64,000 nt of DNA from Rhizobium sp. N324 (GTDB taxonomy: Bacteria > Pseudomonadota > Alphaproteobacteria > Rhizobiales > Rhizobiaceae): NCBI RefSeq assembly GCF_001664485.1, contig NZ_CP013630.1, positions 1,429,001-1,493,000 of the forward strand. The letters run 5' to 3'. Made by a program: the position numbers and the translations under genes. This document shows, piece by piece, positions 19,691-28,679 of this stretch. Position 1 is the stretch's first letter; every line of letters begins with the position of its first letter. Under the pieces are notes generated by a model. It searched no databases. It saw nothing but the letters and a program-made list of their open reading frames with translations, and was not told the origin of the DNA.

Positions 19691-21355
19691 ATGACCGAGA
19701 CGACTGAGTTGCCTGAACGCGAGAGCATGGAATTCGACGTGGTGATCGTCGGCGCCGGTCCGGCCGGTCTTTCGGCGGCGATCCGGCTGAAGCAGGTCAA
19801 CCCGGAACTGTCGGTCGTGGTCCTGGAGAAGGGGGCCGAGGTCGGCGCCCATATCCTCTCGGGCGCCGTGGTCGATCCGATCGGCATCGACCGGCTGCTG
19901 CCCGGCTGGCGCGACGAGGCCGATCATCCGTTCAAGACGGAAGTCACATCAGACCACTTCCTGCTGCTCGGCCCGGCCGGCTCGATCCGCCTGCCGAATG
20001 CGCTGATGCCGCCCTTGATGAACAATCACGGCAACTACATCGTCTCGCTCGGCAACGTCTGTCGCTGGCTGGCGGGCAAGGCCGAAGAGCTCGGCGTCGA
20101 GATCTATCCGGGCTTTGCCGCCGCCGAAGTGCTCTACGACGACAAGGGCGCGGTCATCGGTGTCGCCACCGGCGACATGGGCATCGAGAAGAACGGCGAG
20201 CCCGGCCCGAACTATACCCGCGGCATGGAGCTGCGCGGCAAGTACACGCTGATCGGCGAAGGCGTGCGCGGTTCGCTTGCCAAGCAGCTGATCGCCAAGT
20301 TCGATCTGCAGAAGGATCGTGAGCCGCAGAAGTTCGGCATCGGCATCAAGGAACTCTGGCAGGTCAAGCCGGAGAACCACAAGCAGGGCCTGGTGCAGCA
20401 CTCCTTTGGCTGGCCACTGGGGATGAAGACCGGCGGCGGTTCGTTCCTCTATCACCTCGAAGACAATCTGGTGGCGGTCGGCTTCGTCGTTCATCTCAAT
20501 TACAAGAACCCTTACCTTTATCCCTTCGAGGAATTCCAGCGCTTTAAGACCCATCCGGCGATCCGCGGAACCTTCGAGGGCGGCAAGCGGCTCTCCTATG
20601 GGGCGCGTGCCATCACCGAGGGCGGTTATCAGTCGGTGCCGAAGCTGTCTTTCCCCGGCGGAGCGCTGATCGGCTGTTCGGCCGGTCTCGTCAACGTTCC
20701 CCGCATCAAGGGCAGCCACAATGCGGTGCTGTCGGGCATGCTCGCGGCCGAGAAGCTGGCCGCTGCCATCGAAGCTGGCCGCAGCCATGACGAGGTGGCC
20801 GAGATCGAGAACGACTGGCGCAAGGGCGACATCGGCAAGGATCTCAAGCGGGTGCGCAACGTCAAGCCGCTGTGGTCGAAGTTCGGCACGGCACTCGGTG
20901 TGGCGCTCGGAGGCCTCGACATGTGGACGAACACGCTGTTCGGCTTTTCTTTCTTCGGCACGCTTGGCCACGGCAAGACCGATGCGCAAAGCCTGGAACC
21001 GGCCGCGCAGCACAAGCCGATCGCCTATCCGAAGCCGGACGGCGTTTTGACCTTCGACCGCCTGTCCTCGGTGTTCCTGTCGAACACCAATCACGAGGAG
21101 GATCAGCCGGTGCATCTGCAGGTCAAGGACATGGGCCTGCAGAAGCGTTCGGAACACGACATCTATGCCGGCCCGTCGACGCGCTACTGTCCGGCCGGGG
21201 TCTACGAATGGGTGGAGAAGGACGGGCAGGACACCTTCGTCATCAACGCGCAGAACTGCGTGCACTGCAAGACCTGCGACATCAAGGACCCCAACCAGAA
21301 CATCAACTGGGTGCCGCCACAGGGCGGCGAGGGGCCGGTCTATCCGAACATGTAG
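19691..21355 (+). CDS. etfD: Electron-transfer flavoprotein:ubiquinone oxidoreductase
   Basis: 554 residues, the usual size. Takes electrons from reduced ETF (fatty-acid and amino-acid dehydrogenases) into the quinone pool at the inner membrane. The N-terminal FAD site is DVVIVGAGPAGLSAAIRL. GMKTGGGSFLYHLED, SCSAGLVNVPRIKG-like (IGCSAGLVNVPRIKG) and HNAVLSGMLAAEKLA are typical. The C-terminal 4Fe-4S site has four Cys, in YCPAGVYEW and CVHCKTCDIKDP. Start at ATG 19691; the region between this gene and the divergent SDR is about 250 bases, AT-rich near 19540. Confidence 0.96.
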   Translation: MTETTELPERESMEFDVVIVGAGPAGLSAAIRLKQVNPELSVVVLEKGAEVGAHILSGAVVDPIGIDRLLPGWRDEADHPFKTEVTSDHFLLLGPAGSIRLPNALMPPLMNNHGNYIVSLGNVCRWLAGKAEELGVEIYPGFAAAEVLYDDKGAVIGVATGDMGIEKNGEPGPNYTRGMELRGKYTLIGEGVRGSLAKQLIAKFDLQKDREPQKFGIGIKELWQVKPENHKQGLVQHSFGWPLGMKTGGGSFLYHLEDNLVAVGFVVHLNYKNPYLYPFEEFQRFKTHPAIRGTFEGGKRLSYGARAITEGGYQSVPKLSFPGGALIGCSAGLVNVPRIKGSHNAVLSGMLAAEKLAAAIEAGRSHDEVAEIENDWRKGDIGKDLKRVRNVKPLWSKFGTALGVALGGLDMWTNTLFGFSFFGTLGHGKTDAQSLEPAAQHKPIAYPKPDGVLTFDRLSSVFLSNTNHEEDQPVHLQVKDMGLQKRSEHDIYAGPSTRYCPAGVYEWVEKDGQDTFVINAQNCVHCKTCDIKDPNQNINWVPPQGGEGPVYPNM

Positions 21356-21360
21356 ATCGG

Positions 21361-22020
21361 ATGGTCGTCCGCCATCCCAGATCTGCTACGCTTTCCTTGC
21401 TCTCCTTTCTTCGAACAGGAGCGCTCGGGCCGCTCACGCGCGGCGTGACGATGCGCGAGGTCTCGGAATTGCTGGGACCGCCCGACGGGTGGATGGATGG
21501 CGGAAGCGAGGCGCCCGTGCCTCTGCTCTGGGGCTACCGGCCCTTTCTCGAAATCCGCTTCGAGTCGGAGCCGCCCTATCTGCTGCAGACCATCAAGGTG
21601 CCGCAACTTGCGCCGCCGGATAAGAAATATATCCATATTGCACGCCTTCGCATCGCAACCGATGGGTTCCACGATCAAATGCGACTCTCGGATTTCTTGC
21701 GCCGGGACATCTGGGGGGATGACGAAATCGTCGTAGGCAGTTGTGCCGGCGGGAATCCTGTTGTCGACATTTGCACTGCGAACACCCGGTTGGTCTGGTC
21801 AATGTCGGCAGGGAGCGAAGAAATCCTGGCTCGGCAAAGCGAGGGCGGCCTATCGAAGGCGGCTTACATGGCCCGGCGCGACCAACTCTCCGATGGATTC
21901 TTCGGTATCTATTCCGCTCTTTCGCCACAACTCGATCGTGTGCCGCAAGACGGATGGGAAAACTTTTCGGCTGATCAATATCTCGCGCTGGCGGCGCATA
22001 TTGAAACTGTCGTGAAATAG
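21361..22020 (+). CDS. Hypothetical protein (immunity-like or SmpA-like fold?)
   Basis: 219 residues with ATG at 21361, five bases after the etfD stop. The core reads LGPLTRGVTMREVSELLGPP, then LLWGYRPFLEIRFE. The pattern of a GMTR-x-EV-x-LLGPP turn followed by an aromatic strand with L-x-I-x-F resembles small bacterial proteins described as hypothetical or immunity-like. No signal peptide or toxin neighbour is seen. Composition is less GC-rich toward its 3' end than etfD. The in-frame extension upstream overlaps etfD and is a shadow. Function unknown. Confidence 0.6.
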   Translation: MVVRHPRSATLSLLSFLRTGALGPLTRGVTMREVSELLGPPDGWMDGGSEAPVPLLWGYRPFLEIRFESEPPYLLQTIKVPQLAPPDKKYIHIARLRIATDGFHDQMRLSDFLRRDIWGDDEIVVGSCAGGNPVVDICTANTRLVWSMSAGSEEILARQSEGGLSKAAYMARRDQLSDGFFGIYSALSPQLDRVPQDGWENFSADQYLALAAHIETVVK

Positions 22021-22137
22021 CGGTGGGCTATACATGATAACGCAGTCGTTATCTCTGTCTGCTGTGCTCCTTTAGCGTTTCATTAACCATAATCTCCTTA
22101 GTTTGCGACATCATGTTGACGCACTAAGGACACATTC

Positions 22138-22752
22138 ATGACGATCTCCCGCCGGGGCTTCCTGATCGCTCTGCCGCTTTTTGTCGCCGGCTGCTCTGCG
22201 ACCGGCCTGAACAGTCAGACGAATTACGCCGCACTTCCGGATGAAAAATTCCCCTTAAAGCAGGTGCCGATCGACAAGATCAAGCCGGAGCTCCGCCGTC
22301 AGGAAGTGGCCTATGAAACCACTCATGCAGCGGGCACGATCGTCGTCGATACCCCGGCACGGCGCGCTTACTATGTCCTCGGTGACAACAGGGCAGTGCG
22401 CTACGGCGTCGGCGTCGGCCGCGAGGGGCTGGCCTTTGCCGGCAACGCCTATATCGGCCGCAAGGCCGAGTGGCCGAGCTGGACGCCGACCGAAAACATG
22501 CAAGCCCGCGAAGAGCGTTATCGCAAGCTTGCCGGCGGCATGCCGGGCGGCCCGAACAACCCGCTCGGTGCACGGGCGATGTATCTCTATCGTGGCGGCG
22601 GCGACACGCATTTCCGTATTCACGGCACCAACCAGCCGCAATCGATCGGTCTCGCCATGTCGAGCGGCTGCATCCGCATGATGAACCACGACGTGATCGA
22701 TCTCTACAGCCGCGTCGAGGTCGGCGCGAGGGTCGTCGTCATCCAGGCTTGA
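22138..22752 (+). CDS. L,D-transpeptidase (YkuD), lipoprotein
   Basis: 204 residues. The signal peptide carries a lipobox (LFVAGC, Cys near residue 19) preceded by MTISRRGF, also compatible with Tat export. The YkuD catalytic core has HGTNQPQSIG with the nucleophile in SSGCIRMMNHDVIDL. These enzymes form 3-3 peptidoglycan cross-links or attach proteins to peptidoglycan in the periplasm. Monocistronic, closed by a hairpin at 22777-22809. Confidence 0.92.
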   Translation: MTISRRGFLIALPLFVAGCSATGLNSQTNYAALPDEKFPLKQVPIDKIKPELRRQEVAYETTHAAGTIVVDTPARRAYYVLGDNRAVRYGVGVGREGLAFAGNAYIGRKAEWPSWTPTENMQAREERYRKLAGGMPGGPNNPLGARAMYLYRGGGDTHFRIHGTNQPQSIGLAMSSGCIRMMNHDVIDLYSRVEVGARVVVIQA

Positions 22753-22776
22753 GGTGGTAAAATCACGTTCATTGAA

Positions 22777-22809
22777 AAAGCCGCCGCAGCGATGGCTGTC
22801 GGCGGCTTT
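22777..22809. terminator. Hairpin terminator between convergent genes
   Basis: AAAGCCGCC (22777-22785) pairs perfectly with GGCGGCTTT (22801-22809) around a 15-base loop. The AAA/TTT flanks make it able to work in both directions, for the L,D-transpeptidase gene (+) and the EamA gene (-). Confidence 0.75.
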
Positions 22810-22835
22810 CGACCTTTGTTGGCCCTAGCTGGCGG

Positions 22836-23741
22836 TCAGCGGCGCTGGGCGGCGATCCCGGTGGAAAGCGCAACGCCGATGCCGGTGATCACGGCGGCGC
22901 TGATTTCCGTCAGGCCGATCGCCTCGCCAAGCAACAAGCCGCCGCCGAGCGTTGCCAATACCGGGGTCAGCGCCGTGAAGGCGGCGGCCTGTGTTCCGCC
23001 GAGGGTCCTGACGGCGGTGCCGTAGGCGACCATGGCGACGAGACCGGAAAGCATACCCTGGCTCAGCACCTGCAGGCCGATTTCCGGGAGAGGCGCCTGC
23101 GGCAGCGAGATGCCGAAGATAAGCGCCAGCACGCCCATGATCAGGAAGGACCAGACGGCGATCAGCGCGCTTGCCTGCACGGCCGTCAGGCCCGAGCGGC
23201 GGAAGGCATGAGTATAGCTCGCCCACAGAACGGCGCCGGCCGGCAGCAGCACGAAGCTCGTCCATGCCAGCGAGGCGTCCGCAAGGCTCCGCGTCAGCAG
23301 GATCAGCACGCCGGCGACGATCGCGACGAGCCCGGCGATGCGGGTGGTATCAGGTCTTTCGCCAAACAGCACGATGCCGATCAGCGCCGCAGCGAGCGGC
23401 ATCGAGCCGCCGAGCAGAATGCCTGAGGAGGCAGCCGGCGTCGAATGGATTGCCAGCGTGGTCAGCAGGAAGAAGACGGCGCCCGAGCCGGACACCATGA
23501 TCGCCAGCAGATGCAGCGGCACCGTCTTCGGCAGCAGCCCTGTCTTCAGCCAGACCGGCGACAGCACCAGGGCGGGAATGCCGAAGCGGATCAGCCCGAT
23601 GTCGATCGAGCCGAGAGGCGTTGCGGCGCTGTGGCGGGTGACGAGAAACCATGTCGCCCAGATCAGCACGGTAACAGCGCCGCCGGCATAACCCAGTGCC
23701 TGCGATGGCGACTTGTCGTTGGTAAATGCAATGGTGGTCAT
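22836..23741 (-). CDS. EamA/DMT-family transporter
   Basis: 301 residues, ten hydrophobic segments in two EamA repeats. Gly/Ala/Leu-rich helices include LGYAGGAVTVLIWATWFLVT at the N-terminus. Likely exporter of an amino acid or similar metabolite. It is divergently transcribed from an Lrp/AsnC regulator 144 bases away; such pairs usually mean the regulator responds to the exporter's substrate. The start is an ATG at 23741 with GGAAGGGACAGGACG just upstream. Confidence 0.86.
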   Translation of the reverse strand: MTTIAFTNDKSPSQALGYAGGAVTVLIWATWFLVTRHSAATPLGSIDIGLIRFGIPALVLSPVWLKTGLLPKTVPLHLLAIMVSGSGAVFFLLTTLAIHSTPAASSGILLGGSMPLAAALIGIVLFGERPDTTRIAGLVAIVAGVLILLTRSLADASLAWTSFVLLPAGAVLWASYTHAFRRSGLTAVQASALIAVWSFLIMGVLALIFGISLPQAPLPEIGLQVLSQGMLSGLVAMVAYGTAVRTLGGTQAAAFTALTPVLATLGGGLLLGEAIGLTEISAAVITGIGVALSTGIAAQRR

Positions 23742-23885
23742 CGTCCTGTCCCTTCCTTCATCCGGAGCCTTCCGGTCGAGGAAAAGATTAGATCAGGAGG
23801 GTGGGGCATGTCCTTGCTATCTATGGCTCAAAAATCATGCTATGCGCAATCTTCTGCCAAAATGGTGCCAACAGGAATCGCGAAA

Positions 23886-24359
23886 ATGCCAAATCTCGAT
23901 AAATTCGATATCGCCATCCTGAAGTGCCTGCAGGAGGATGCGCGGGCCACCAATGTCGAAATCGCCGAGAAGGTGAACCTCTCGCCGTCGCCCTGCCTGC
24001 GCCGCATCCGCAATCTCGAACGCTCCGGCGTCATCCGCGGTTACACCGCCGATATCGACCGCAAGGAGGTTGGTCTCGGCCTGACCGTCTTCGTCGAATT
24101 CAAGGTCGCCCATCACAGCCGCGAAAATTCCGAGGCGCAACAGCAGACACTGCTCGCCATCCCCGAGATCGTCTCCTGCTTTCTGATTTCGGGCACGGCC
24201 GATTTCCTCGCCGAAGTCGTGGTGGAGGACCTCGCCGCCTACGAACGGCTTCTGACGGAGACGCTGCTGACCCTGCCCAACGCCAGCGACATCCGCTCGA
24301 ACTTCGCCATTCGCAGCATCAAGACGCACGGGCCGTTGAAGCTGCCCGAGGGAAGATGA
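23886..24359 (+). CDS. Lrp/AsnC-family transcriptional regulator
   Basis: 157 residues, standard length. N-terminal helix-turn-helix (LDKFDIAILKCLQED, then NVEIAEKVNLSPSPCLRRI) followed by the ligand-binding RAM domain (about 70-150; SCFLISGTADFLAEVVVEDL). The start is set at ATG 23886, with AGGA eight bases upstream. An ATG at 23862 in frame has no such site. Probably controls the divergent EamA exporter in response to an amino acid. Confidence 0.9.
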   Translation: MPNLDKFDIAILKCLQEDARATNVEIAEKVNLSPSPCLRRIRNLERSGVIRGYTADIDRKEVGLGLTVFVEFKVAHHSRENSEAQQQTLLAIPEIVSCFLISGTADFLAEVVVEDLAAYERLLTETLLTLPNASDIRSNFAIRSIKTHGPLKLPEGR

Positions 24360-24389
24360 TTTCTCAATAGTTTTTCTCGCTAATAAAAA

Positions 24390-24527
24390 CCCCTCCCCAA
24401 CCCCTCCCCACAAGGGGGAGGGACTAATCTGGGGCACCGTCTCGCTCCCCATCGAGGGGGTCAATATTTGGGACGCGGGTGCGGCAGTTTAAGCCCCTCC
24501 CCCTTGTGGGGAGGGGTTGGGGAGGGG
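24390..24527. repeat. GC-rich palindromic mosaic element, copy A
   Basis: Two ~33-base arms (24390-24422 and 24494-24527) are inverted copies built on CCCCTCCCC blocks and a CCCACAAGGGGGAGGG hairpin, enclosing about 70 divergent bases. Related elements occur at 53390-53541 and 56425-56579. It sits between the convergent asnC-like and mgtE genes, with T-runs outside each arm, so it can also act as a two-way terminator. It resembles the intergenic palindromic elements known in rhizobia (RIME-like) and Caulobacter. Confidence 0.85.
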
Positions 24528-24562
24528 CCTTTTTGCTCGACCATCAACCCGGTCGTTCAGCT

Positions 24563-25936
24563 CTACAGCAGCGTCCCGCTGAGGATGAGCAGCGCCACCG
24601 AGAAGTAGATGACGAGCCCGGTGACGTCGACCAGCGTGGCGACGAAGGGGGCCGAGGCGCTGGCCGGATCGAGCCGCAGCTTTTGCAGCAGGAAGGGCAG
24701 CATCGAGCCGCAGATCGAGCCGAAGGTGACGATCCCGATCAGGGCGGCAAACACCGTGACGGCGACCATCTGCCAGTGCGGGCCGTAGTCGTAAAGGCCG
24801 GACGACTGCCAGAAGACGATGCGGATGAAGCCGACGAGGCCGAGGATCGCGCCGAGCACGATGCCCGTCGGCAGTTCGCGCAACAGCACTTTCCACCAGT
24901 CCGACAGCTTCAGCTCGCCGAGCGCCAAAGCCCGGATGATCAGCGACGTCGCCTGCGAGCCGGAATTGCCGCCCGAGCTCATGATCAGCGGGATGAACAG
25001 CGTCAGCACCACGGCCTTCTCAAGCTCACCTTCGAAATGCTGCATGGCGCTTGCCGTCAGCATTTCGCCGAGGAACAGGGCGGCGAGCCAGCCGGCGCGC
25101 TTGCGGATCATGCCGGCAAAGCCGATCTTCATATAGGGCTGGCCGAGTGCCTCCATGCCGCCGAACCTCTGGGCGGCTTCCGTCGTGTCCGAGATCATCG
25201 TGTCGATCACGTCGTCGACGGTGACGATGCCGAGCACCTGCCCATGGTCGTCGGTGACCGGCAAGGCGAGCAGGTCGTGCTTGCGGATCAGCCGGGCGAC
25301 ATCCTCCTGCTTCATCAGCGGATCGGCCGAAACCGGCGTGCCCTTCTGCGCCACCGAAAGGATGGAAGCCTCAGGCTCGCCGGTGATGAGGCGGCGCAGC
25401 GTCACCACATGCATGAGCGCATGGCTGGCCTCGTCGAGCACATAGATGGCGTAGACGGTTTCCCGCGAGCGTTCGACCTGGCGCACATGATCGAGCGTCT
25501 GGGCAACAGTCCAGCTGACCGGCACGCTGACGAATTCCGTCGTCATGATGCCGCCGGCCGTGCGCGGCGGATAGCCCATCAGGTGCTGGATCGCGATGCG
25601 CACCGGCTCGTCGAGGCTGGCAAACAGCCGGCCGCGGGTCTCGCCGTCGAGTTCGAGCAGCACGTCGGCGACACGGTCGTTGGACATGCCGTGCAGCAGC
25701 CGTGCGGCGTCCTCGGCGCTGATCAGCGCCAGGATCTGTGCGGCGTTGCGCAGCTCCGGCCGGTCGAGAATGTTGACGGCATAGTCGAGCGGCATGCCGG
25801 TCAGCACACGCCCGGCGTCCTGGACGGTCAGCGCGTTCAACGCATCGACGCGTTCGGCGATCGTTGCGCCGCGGCTGTTGTTGATGAAGGTACGGGCGGC
25901 ATGGCCTGCCCGAAGTGGGAAGCGATTGATGTTCAT
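24563..25936 (-). CDS. mgtE: Magnesium transporter MgtE
   Basis: 457 residues. The N-terminal superhelical domain (about 20-135, with L-x2-M-x-D/N-D-R-V-A-D repeats) and two CBS domains (about 140-260; GGIMTTEFVSVP and LALPVTDDHGQVLGIVTVDD) form the Mg-sensing plug. Five membrane helices make the C-terminal channel with the selectivity segment LIMSSGGNSGSQATSL. MgtE imports Mg2+ and closes when internal Mg2+ is high. It has a structured ~180-base leader with a potential start-site-blocking stem (separate entry). Confidence 0.95.
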   Translation of the reverse strand: MNINRFPLRAGHAARTFINNSRGATIAERVDALNALTVQDAGRVLTGMPLDYAVNILDRPELRNAAQILALISAEDAARLLHGMSNDRVADVLLELDGETRGRLFASLDEPVRIAIQHLMGYPPRTAGGIMTTEFVSVPVSWTVAQTLDHVRQVERSRETVYAIYVLDEASHALMHVVTLRRLITGEPEASILSVAQKGTPVSADPLMKQEDVARLIRKHDLLALPVTDDHGQVLGIVTVDDVIDTMISDTTEAAQRFGGMEALGQPYMKIGFAGMIRKRAGWLAALFLGEMLTASAMQHFEGELEKAVVLTLFIPLIMSSGGNSGSQATSLIIRALALGELKLSDWWKVLLRELPTGIVLGAILGLVGFIRIVFWQSSGLYDYGPHWQMVAVTVFAALIGIVTFGSICGSMLPFLLQKLRLDPASASAPFVATLVDVTGLVIYFSVALLILSGTLL

Positions 25937-26120
25937 TAAGGCTCGCCTTTCCGTCGATCCGCCGTAGCGTCCCGAACGGGCGAGCCGACAGGAGTCGGTC
26001 AGCGCACGAGGGCCGCGTACGGCAAAGGCAATCGACTGCTACTGTCGCTTGGCATCGTGAAGATGGCTCCGTTGAAATCCGCGGACGAGTGCCATCCGCG
26101 TGAGGTTCTAGGTGGTCCCG
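25937..26120 (-). promoter_or_regulatory. Structured mgtE leader with stem over the ribosome site
   Basis: Reading the minus strand toward mgtE, GGCTCGCC (25986-25979) can pair perfectly with GGCGAGCC (25947-25940). The second arm lies within the AAGGCGAG ribosome-site region, three bases before the ATG. Upstream hairpins are visible, for example CGCGGA/TCCGCG near 26080-26100 and CCGAC/GTCGG near 25984-25999. The latter overlaps the blocking stem and could compete with it. A TTGACT box with a run of T lies further up, but I find no well-spaced -10. It does not match the M-box consensus by eye. Confidence 0.45.
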
Positions 26121-26196
26121 AACGCAAAAAAAGTCAAGCGGGGTAAATGCTTAACGCCAGAATGTCGCACCCCCGCCCATTGCGAGCGGAGATGCT

Positions 26197-27423
26197 TTAC
26201 GCAGCCTGCATGCTCCGGCTGCGGCGCTCCAGCCGCACGGAGGCTGCAAAGACGAAGAGGCCGAGGAAAGAGAGTGCCGCGCCGACATAACCGGTTGCCG
26301 CAAAACCGTAGCCCCAGGCGATGACGAGCCCGCCGAGCCAGGCGCCGATCGCATTGGCGATGTTGAAGGCGGAATGGTTGGAAGCGGCGGCAAGCGTCTG
26401 CGCATCGGCGGCGACATCCATCAGCCGCGTCTGCAGCGCCGGGCCGGCGGCAAAACCGCAGCCGACCAGGAAGACCGAGAGGCCGAGCATATAGGGATTG
26501 GCGGCGGTCAGCGAAAAGGTGGTCAGCACGACGATATTATAGACGAGCGAGCCGCCGATCGTGCCGAGCAGCGATTTGTCGGCAAGCCAGGAGCCAATGA
26601 AATTGCCGGCATTCATGCCGACGCCGAACAGCACCAGCATGATCGGGACGGCCGTTTCCGGCAGCATCGCCACCTCAGTGGTCGTCGAGGCGATATAGCT
26701 GAACATTGCAAACATGCCGCCGTAACCGACGGCGGCGATGCCGAGCGTCAGCCATACCTGCGGCCGGCGGAAGGCGCCGAGTTCGCGCAGGAAGCTTGCC
26801 TCTTCGGAAACCCTGTCCTTGGGAACGTAGAACCAGATCAGCGCCACCGTCAGCAGGCCGACGATGCCGACCGACCAGAACGCCACCTGCCAGTCGAGCG
26901 ACTGGCCGAAAAACGTCGTCAGCGGCGTGCCGAGAAGAGTAGCGACGGTGAGGCCGAGCATGACGCGGCCGACGGCACGGGCGCGGCGATGTATCGGCAC
27001 CATCGAGGCGGCGACCAGGGCGGCGACGCCGAAATAGGCGCCGTGCGGCAGTCCGGTCACGAAGCGCAGGAAGGTGAAGGATTCGAAAGTCGGCGCCATG
27101 GCGCTGAGGATATTTCCGACGGCAAAAACCAGCATCAGTGTCAGGAGCAGCGTGCGGCGCGCCATCTTGGCGGCGAGCACAGCGATAACGGGCGCGCCGA
27201 CGACGACGCCGAGCGCATAGGCGCTGATGACGTAGCCGGCCTGCGGCGTCGTCACCGAGAAAGTATCGGCGACATTCGGCAGCAGCCCCATGATCGCAAA
27301 TTCACCGGTGCCGATGCCGAAGCCGCCGCAGGCGAGCGCCAACTGGACCAGCGCCACTGTCGTTGCCGACGGCAGTCCTTCATCCTGGCTGTCGATGGAA
27401 TCATTGATGGCGATCTCACTCAT
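26197..27423 (-). CDS. MFS transporter (AraJ/YdhP-like exporter)
   Basis: 408 residues, twelve membrane helices. LACGGFGIGTGEFAIMGLLP in TM1 is characteristic of the DHA1 sugar/drug exporter group, and KMARRTLLL is the loop 2-3 motif. The start at 27423 is set by GAGGAGCTCTC directly upstream; the frame beyond it is not conserved-looking. Probable small-molecule exporter of unknown substrate. Divergent from the lipid kinase gene. Confidence 0.87.
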   Translation of the reverse strand: MSEIAINDSIDSQDEGLPSATTVALVQLALACGGFGIGTGEFAIMGLLPNVADTFSVTTPQAGYVISAYALGVVVGAPVIAVLAAKMARRTLLLTLMLVFAVGNILSAMAPTFESFTFLRFVTGLPHGAYFGVAALVAASMVPIHRRARAVGRVMLGLTVATLLGTPLTTFFGQSLDWQVAFWSVGIVGLLTVALIWFYVPKDRVSEEASFLRELGAFRRPQVWLTLGIAAVGYGGMFAMFSYIASTTTEVAMLPETAVPIMLVLFGVGMNAGNFIGSWLADKSLLGTIGGSLVYNIVVLTTFSLTAANPYMLGLSVFLVGCGFAAGPALQTRLMDVAADAQTLAAASNHSAFNIANAIGAWLGGLVIAWGYGFAATGYVGAALSFLGLFVFAASVRLERRSRSMQAA

Positions 27424-27723
27424 GAGAGCTCCTCGGGACGGTTTTTGCTTGGCAACGGCCTCCGGCGCAAGCGCGGCCGCGAGGCGATCGTGGTCTATGG
27501 CGGGAGGTGGAGACGATCTCTCCGATATGTGATCTATCCGTGATATACCGGCAGGCGTCGAGTGCATTTTTCGCAGTGCAGCGTCCTGCTATGTGCATAT
27601 GTCCGTTGCAATATTTGCATTTCTGATATTCTTGCGGAAAGGCTGATGCGCTTGAAATCGCCAATGCCGCAACCATCTCAGGGCAAAGGCAGGAGCATTT
27701 CCGCGCCAGGGACGGGAGCCCTC

Positions 27724-28668
27724 ATGAAGCTTGTAGGCTTTTTCAATCGCGACGGCGGCACCTTCAGGACCACCGACATGCTGGCCTACGAAAAGAGGGC
27801 GGAGGAGGCGTTCCGCGACGCGGGGCACGATTTCGACGCTATCGTCTTCTCCGGAAAAGAGATTATTCCCGCCATGGAGCGGGCGGCCAAGCGCGACGAT
27901 ATCGACGGCATCGTCGCCGGCGGCGGCGACGGCACGATTTCGGCGGCGGCATCGATCGCCTGGAAAAACGGCATTGCCCTCGGCGTCGTGCCGGCCGGCA
28001 CGATGAACCTCTTTGCCCGCTCGCTGCGCGTGCCGCTCGATATCTGGCAGGCGCTCGATGTGCTGGCCACCGGCGAGATCGACAATGTCGATATCGCCAG
28101 CGCCAACGGCCGCCCGTTCATCCACCAGTTTTCCGCCGGCCTGCATGCCCGCATGGTGCGCTACCGCAACGCCTACAGCTATCGTTCGCGGCTCGGCAAG
28201 ATCCGGGCGAGCACGAAGGCCGCCCTTGGCGTCATCTTCAACCCGCCGGAATTCGAAGTGGAGTTCGAGGCGGCGGGGATGCGTGAACGCCGCCGGGTGT
28301 CGGCGATTTCGGTCTCCAACAATCCCTTCGGCGAGAACGCGCTGCTCTACGCCGATAATCTGACAAGCGGCGAACTCGGCTTCTATACGGCCAATCCGCT
28401 GAAACCCATCGGCGTCGCCCGCCTCGCCATCGACATGCTGCGCGGCAAGGTCCGCGAGAACGCCGATGTCATGGTGATGCATCCGGCGGAAGTGCAACTG
28501 CATTTCCCGAAACTGCGCTCCAAGGCCAATTGCGTCATGGACGGCGAGCTGCTGCCGCTTGCACGCGACGTTTCCATCCGGCTGCATCCGGGCGAGTTGA
28601 AGGTCCTCGTCAAGCAGGGTCTCGCCGCGCAGGTGGATGCGGCCGAACGCCGCGAGCCCGCAGCCTGA
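27724..28668 (+). CDS. Diacylglycerol kinase-family lipid kinase
   Basis: 314 residues. The catalytic domain has the GGGDGT loop (IDGIVAGGGDGTISAAA) near residue 65 and GVVPAGTMNLFARSL. The C-terminal half is the beta-sandwich domain with CVMDGELLPL. This family phosphorylates diacylglycerol or related lipids, and some members have other roles. The start at 27724 is chosen for GGGACGGGAG upstream and the MKLVGFFN strand; earlier in-frame starts lack support. Confidence 0.82.
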   Translation: MKLVGFFNRDGGTFRTTDMLAYEKRAEEAFRDAGHDFDAIVFSGKEIIPAMERAAKRDDIDGIVAGGGDGTISAAASIAWKNGIALGVVPAGTMNLFARSLRVPLDIWQALDVLATGEIDNVDIASANGRPFIHQFSAGLHARMVRYRNAYSYRSRLGKIRASTKAALGVIFNPPEFEVEFEAAGMRERRRVSAISVSNNPFGENALLYADNLTSGELGFYTANPLKPIGVARLAIDMLRGKVRENADVMVMHPAEVQLHFPKLRSKANCVMDGELLPLARDVSIRLHPGELKVLVKQGLAAQVDAAERREPAA

Positions 28669-28679
28669 GGCCGGATGCT

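Noticed and set aside
19949..21265. Minus-strand open frame opposite the ETF-QO gene
   Set aside because: Antisense shadow; the plus strand holds FAD and 4Fe-4S motifs. Same reasoning for 60622-61965 and 32177-33148.
24360..24562. CRISPR-like repeats around the CCCCTCCCC blocks
   Set aside because: Only two inverted arms per element, no regular direct repeats with unique spacers and no cas genes; they are palindromic intergenic elements.
25937..26196. M-box magnesium riboswitch upstream of mgtE
   Set aside because: The leader looks structured but I do not see the M-box consensus; reported only as a candidate regulatory leader.
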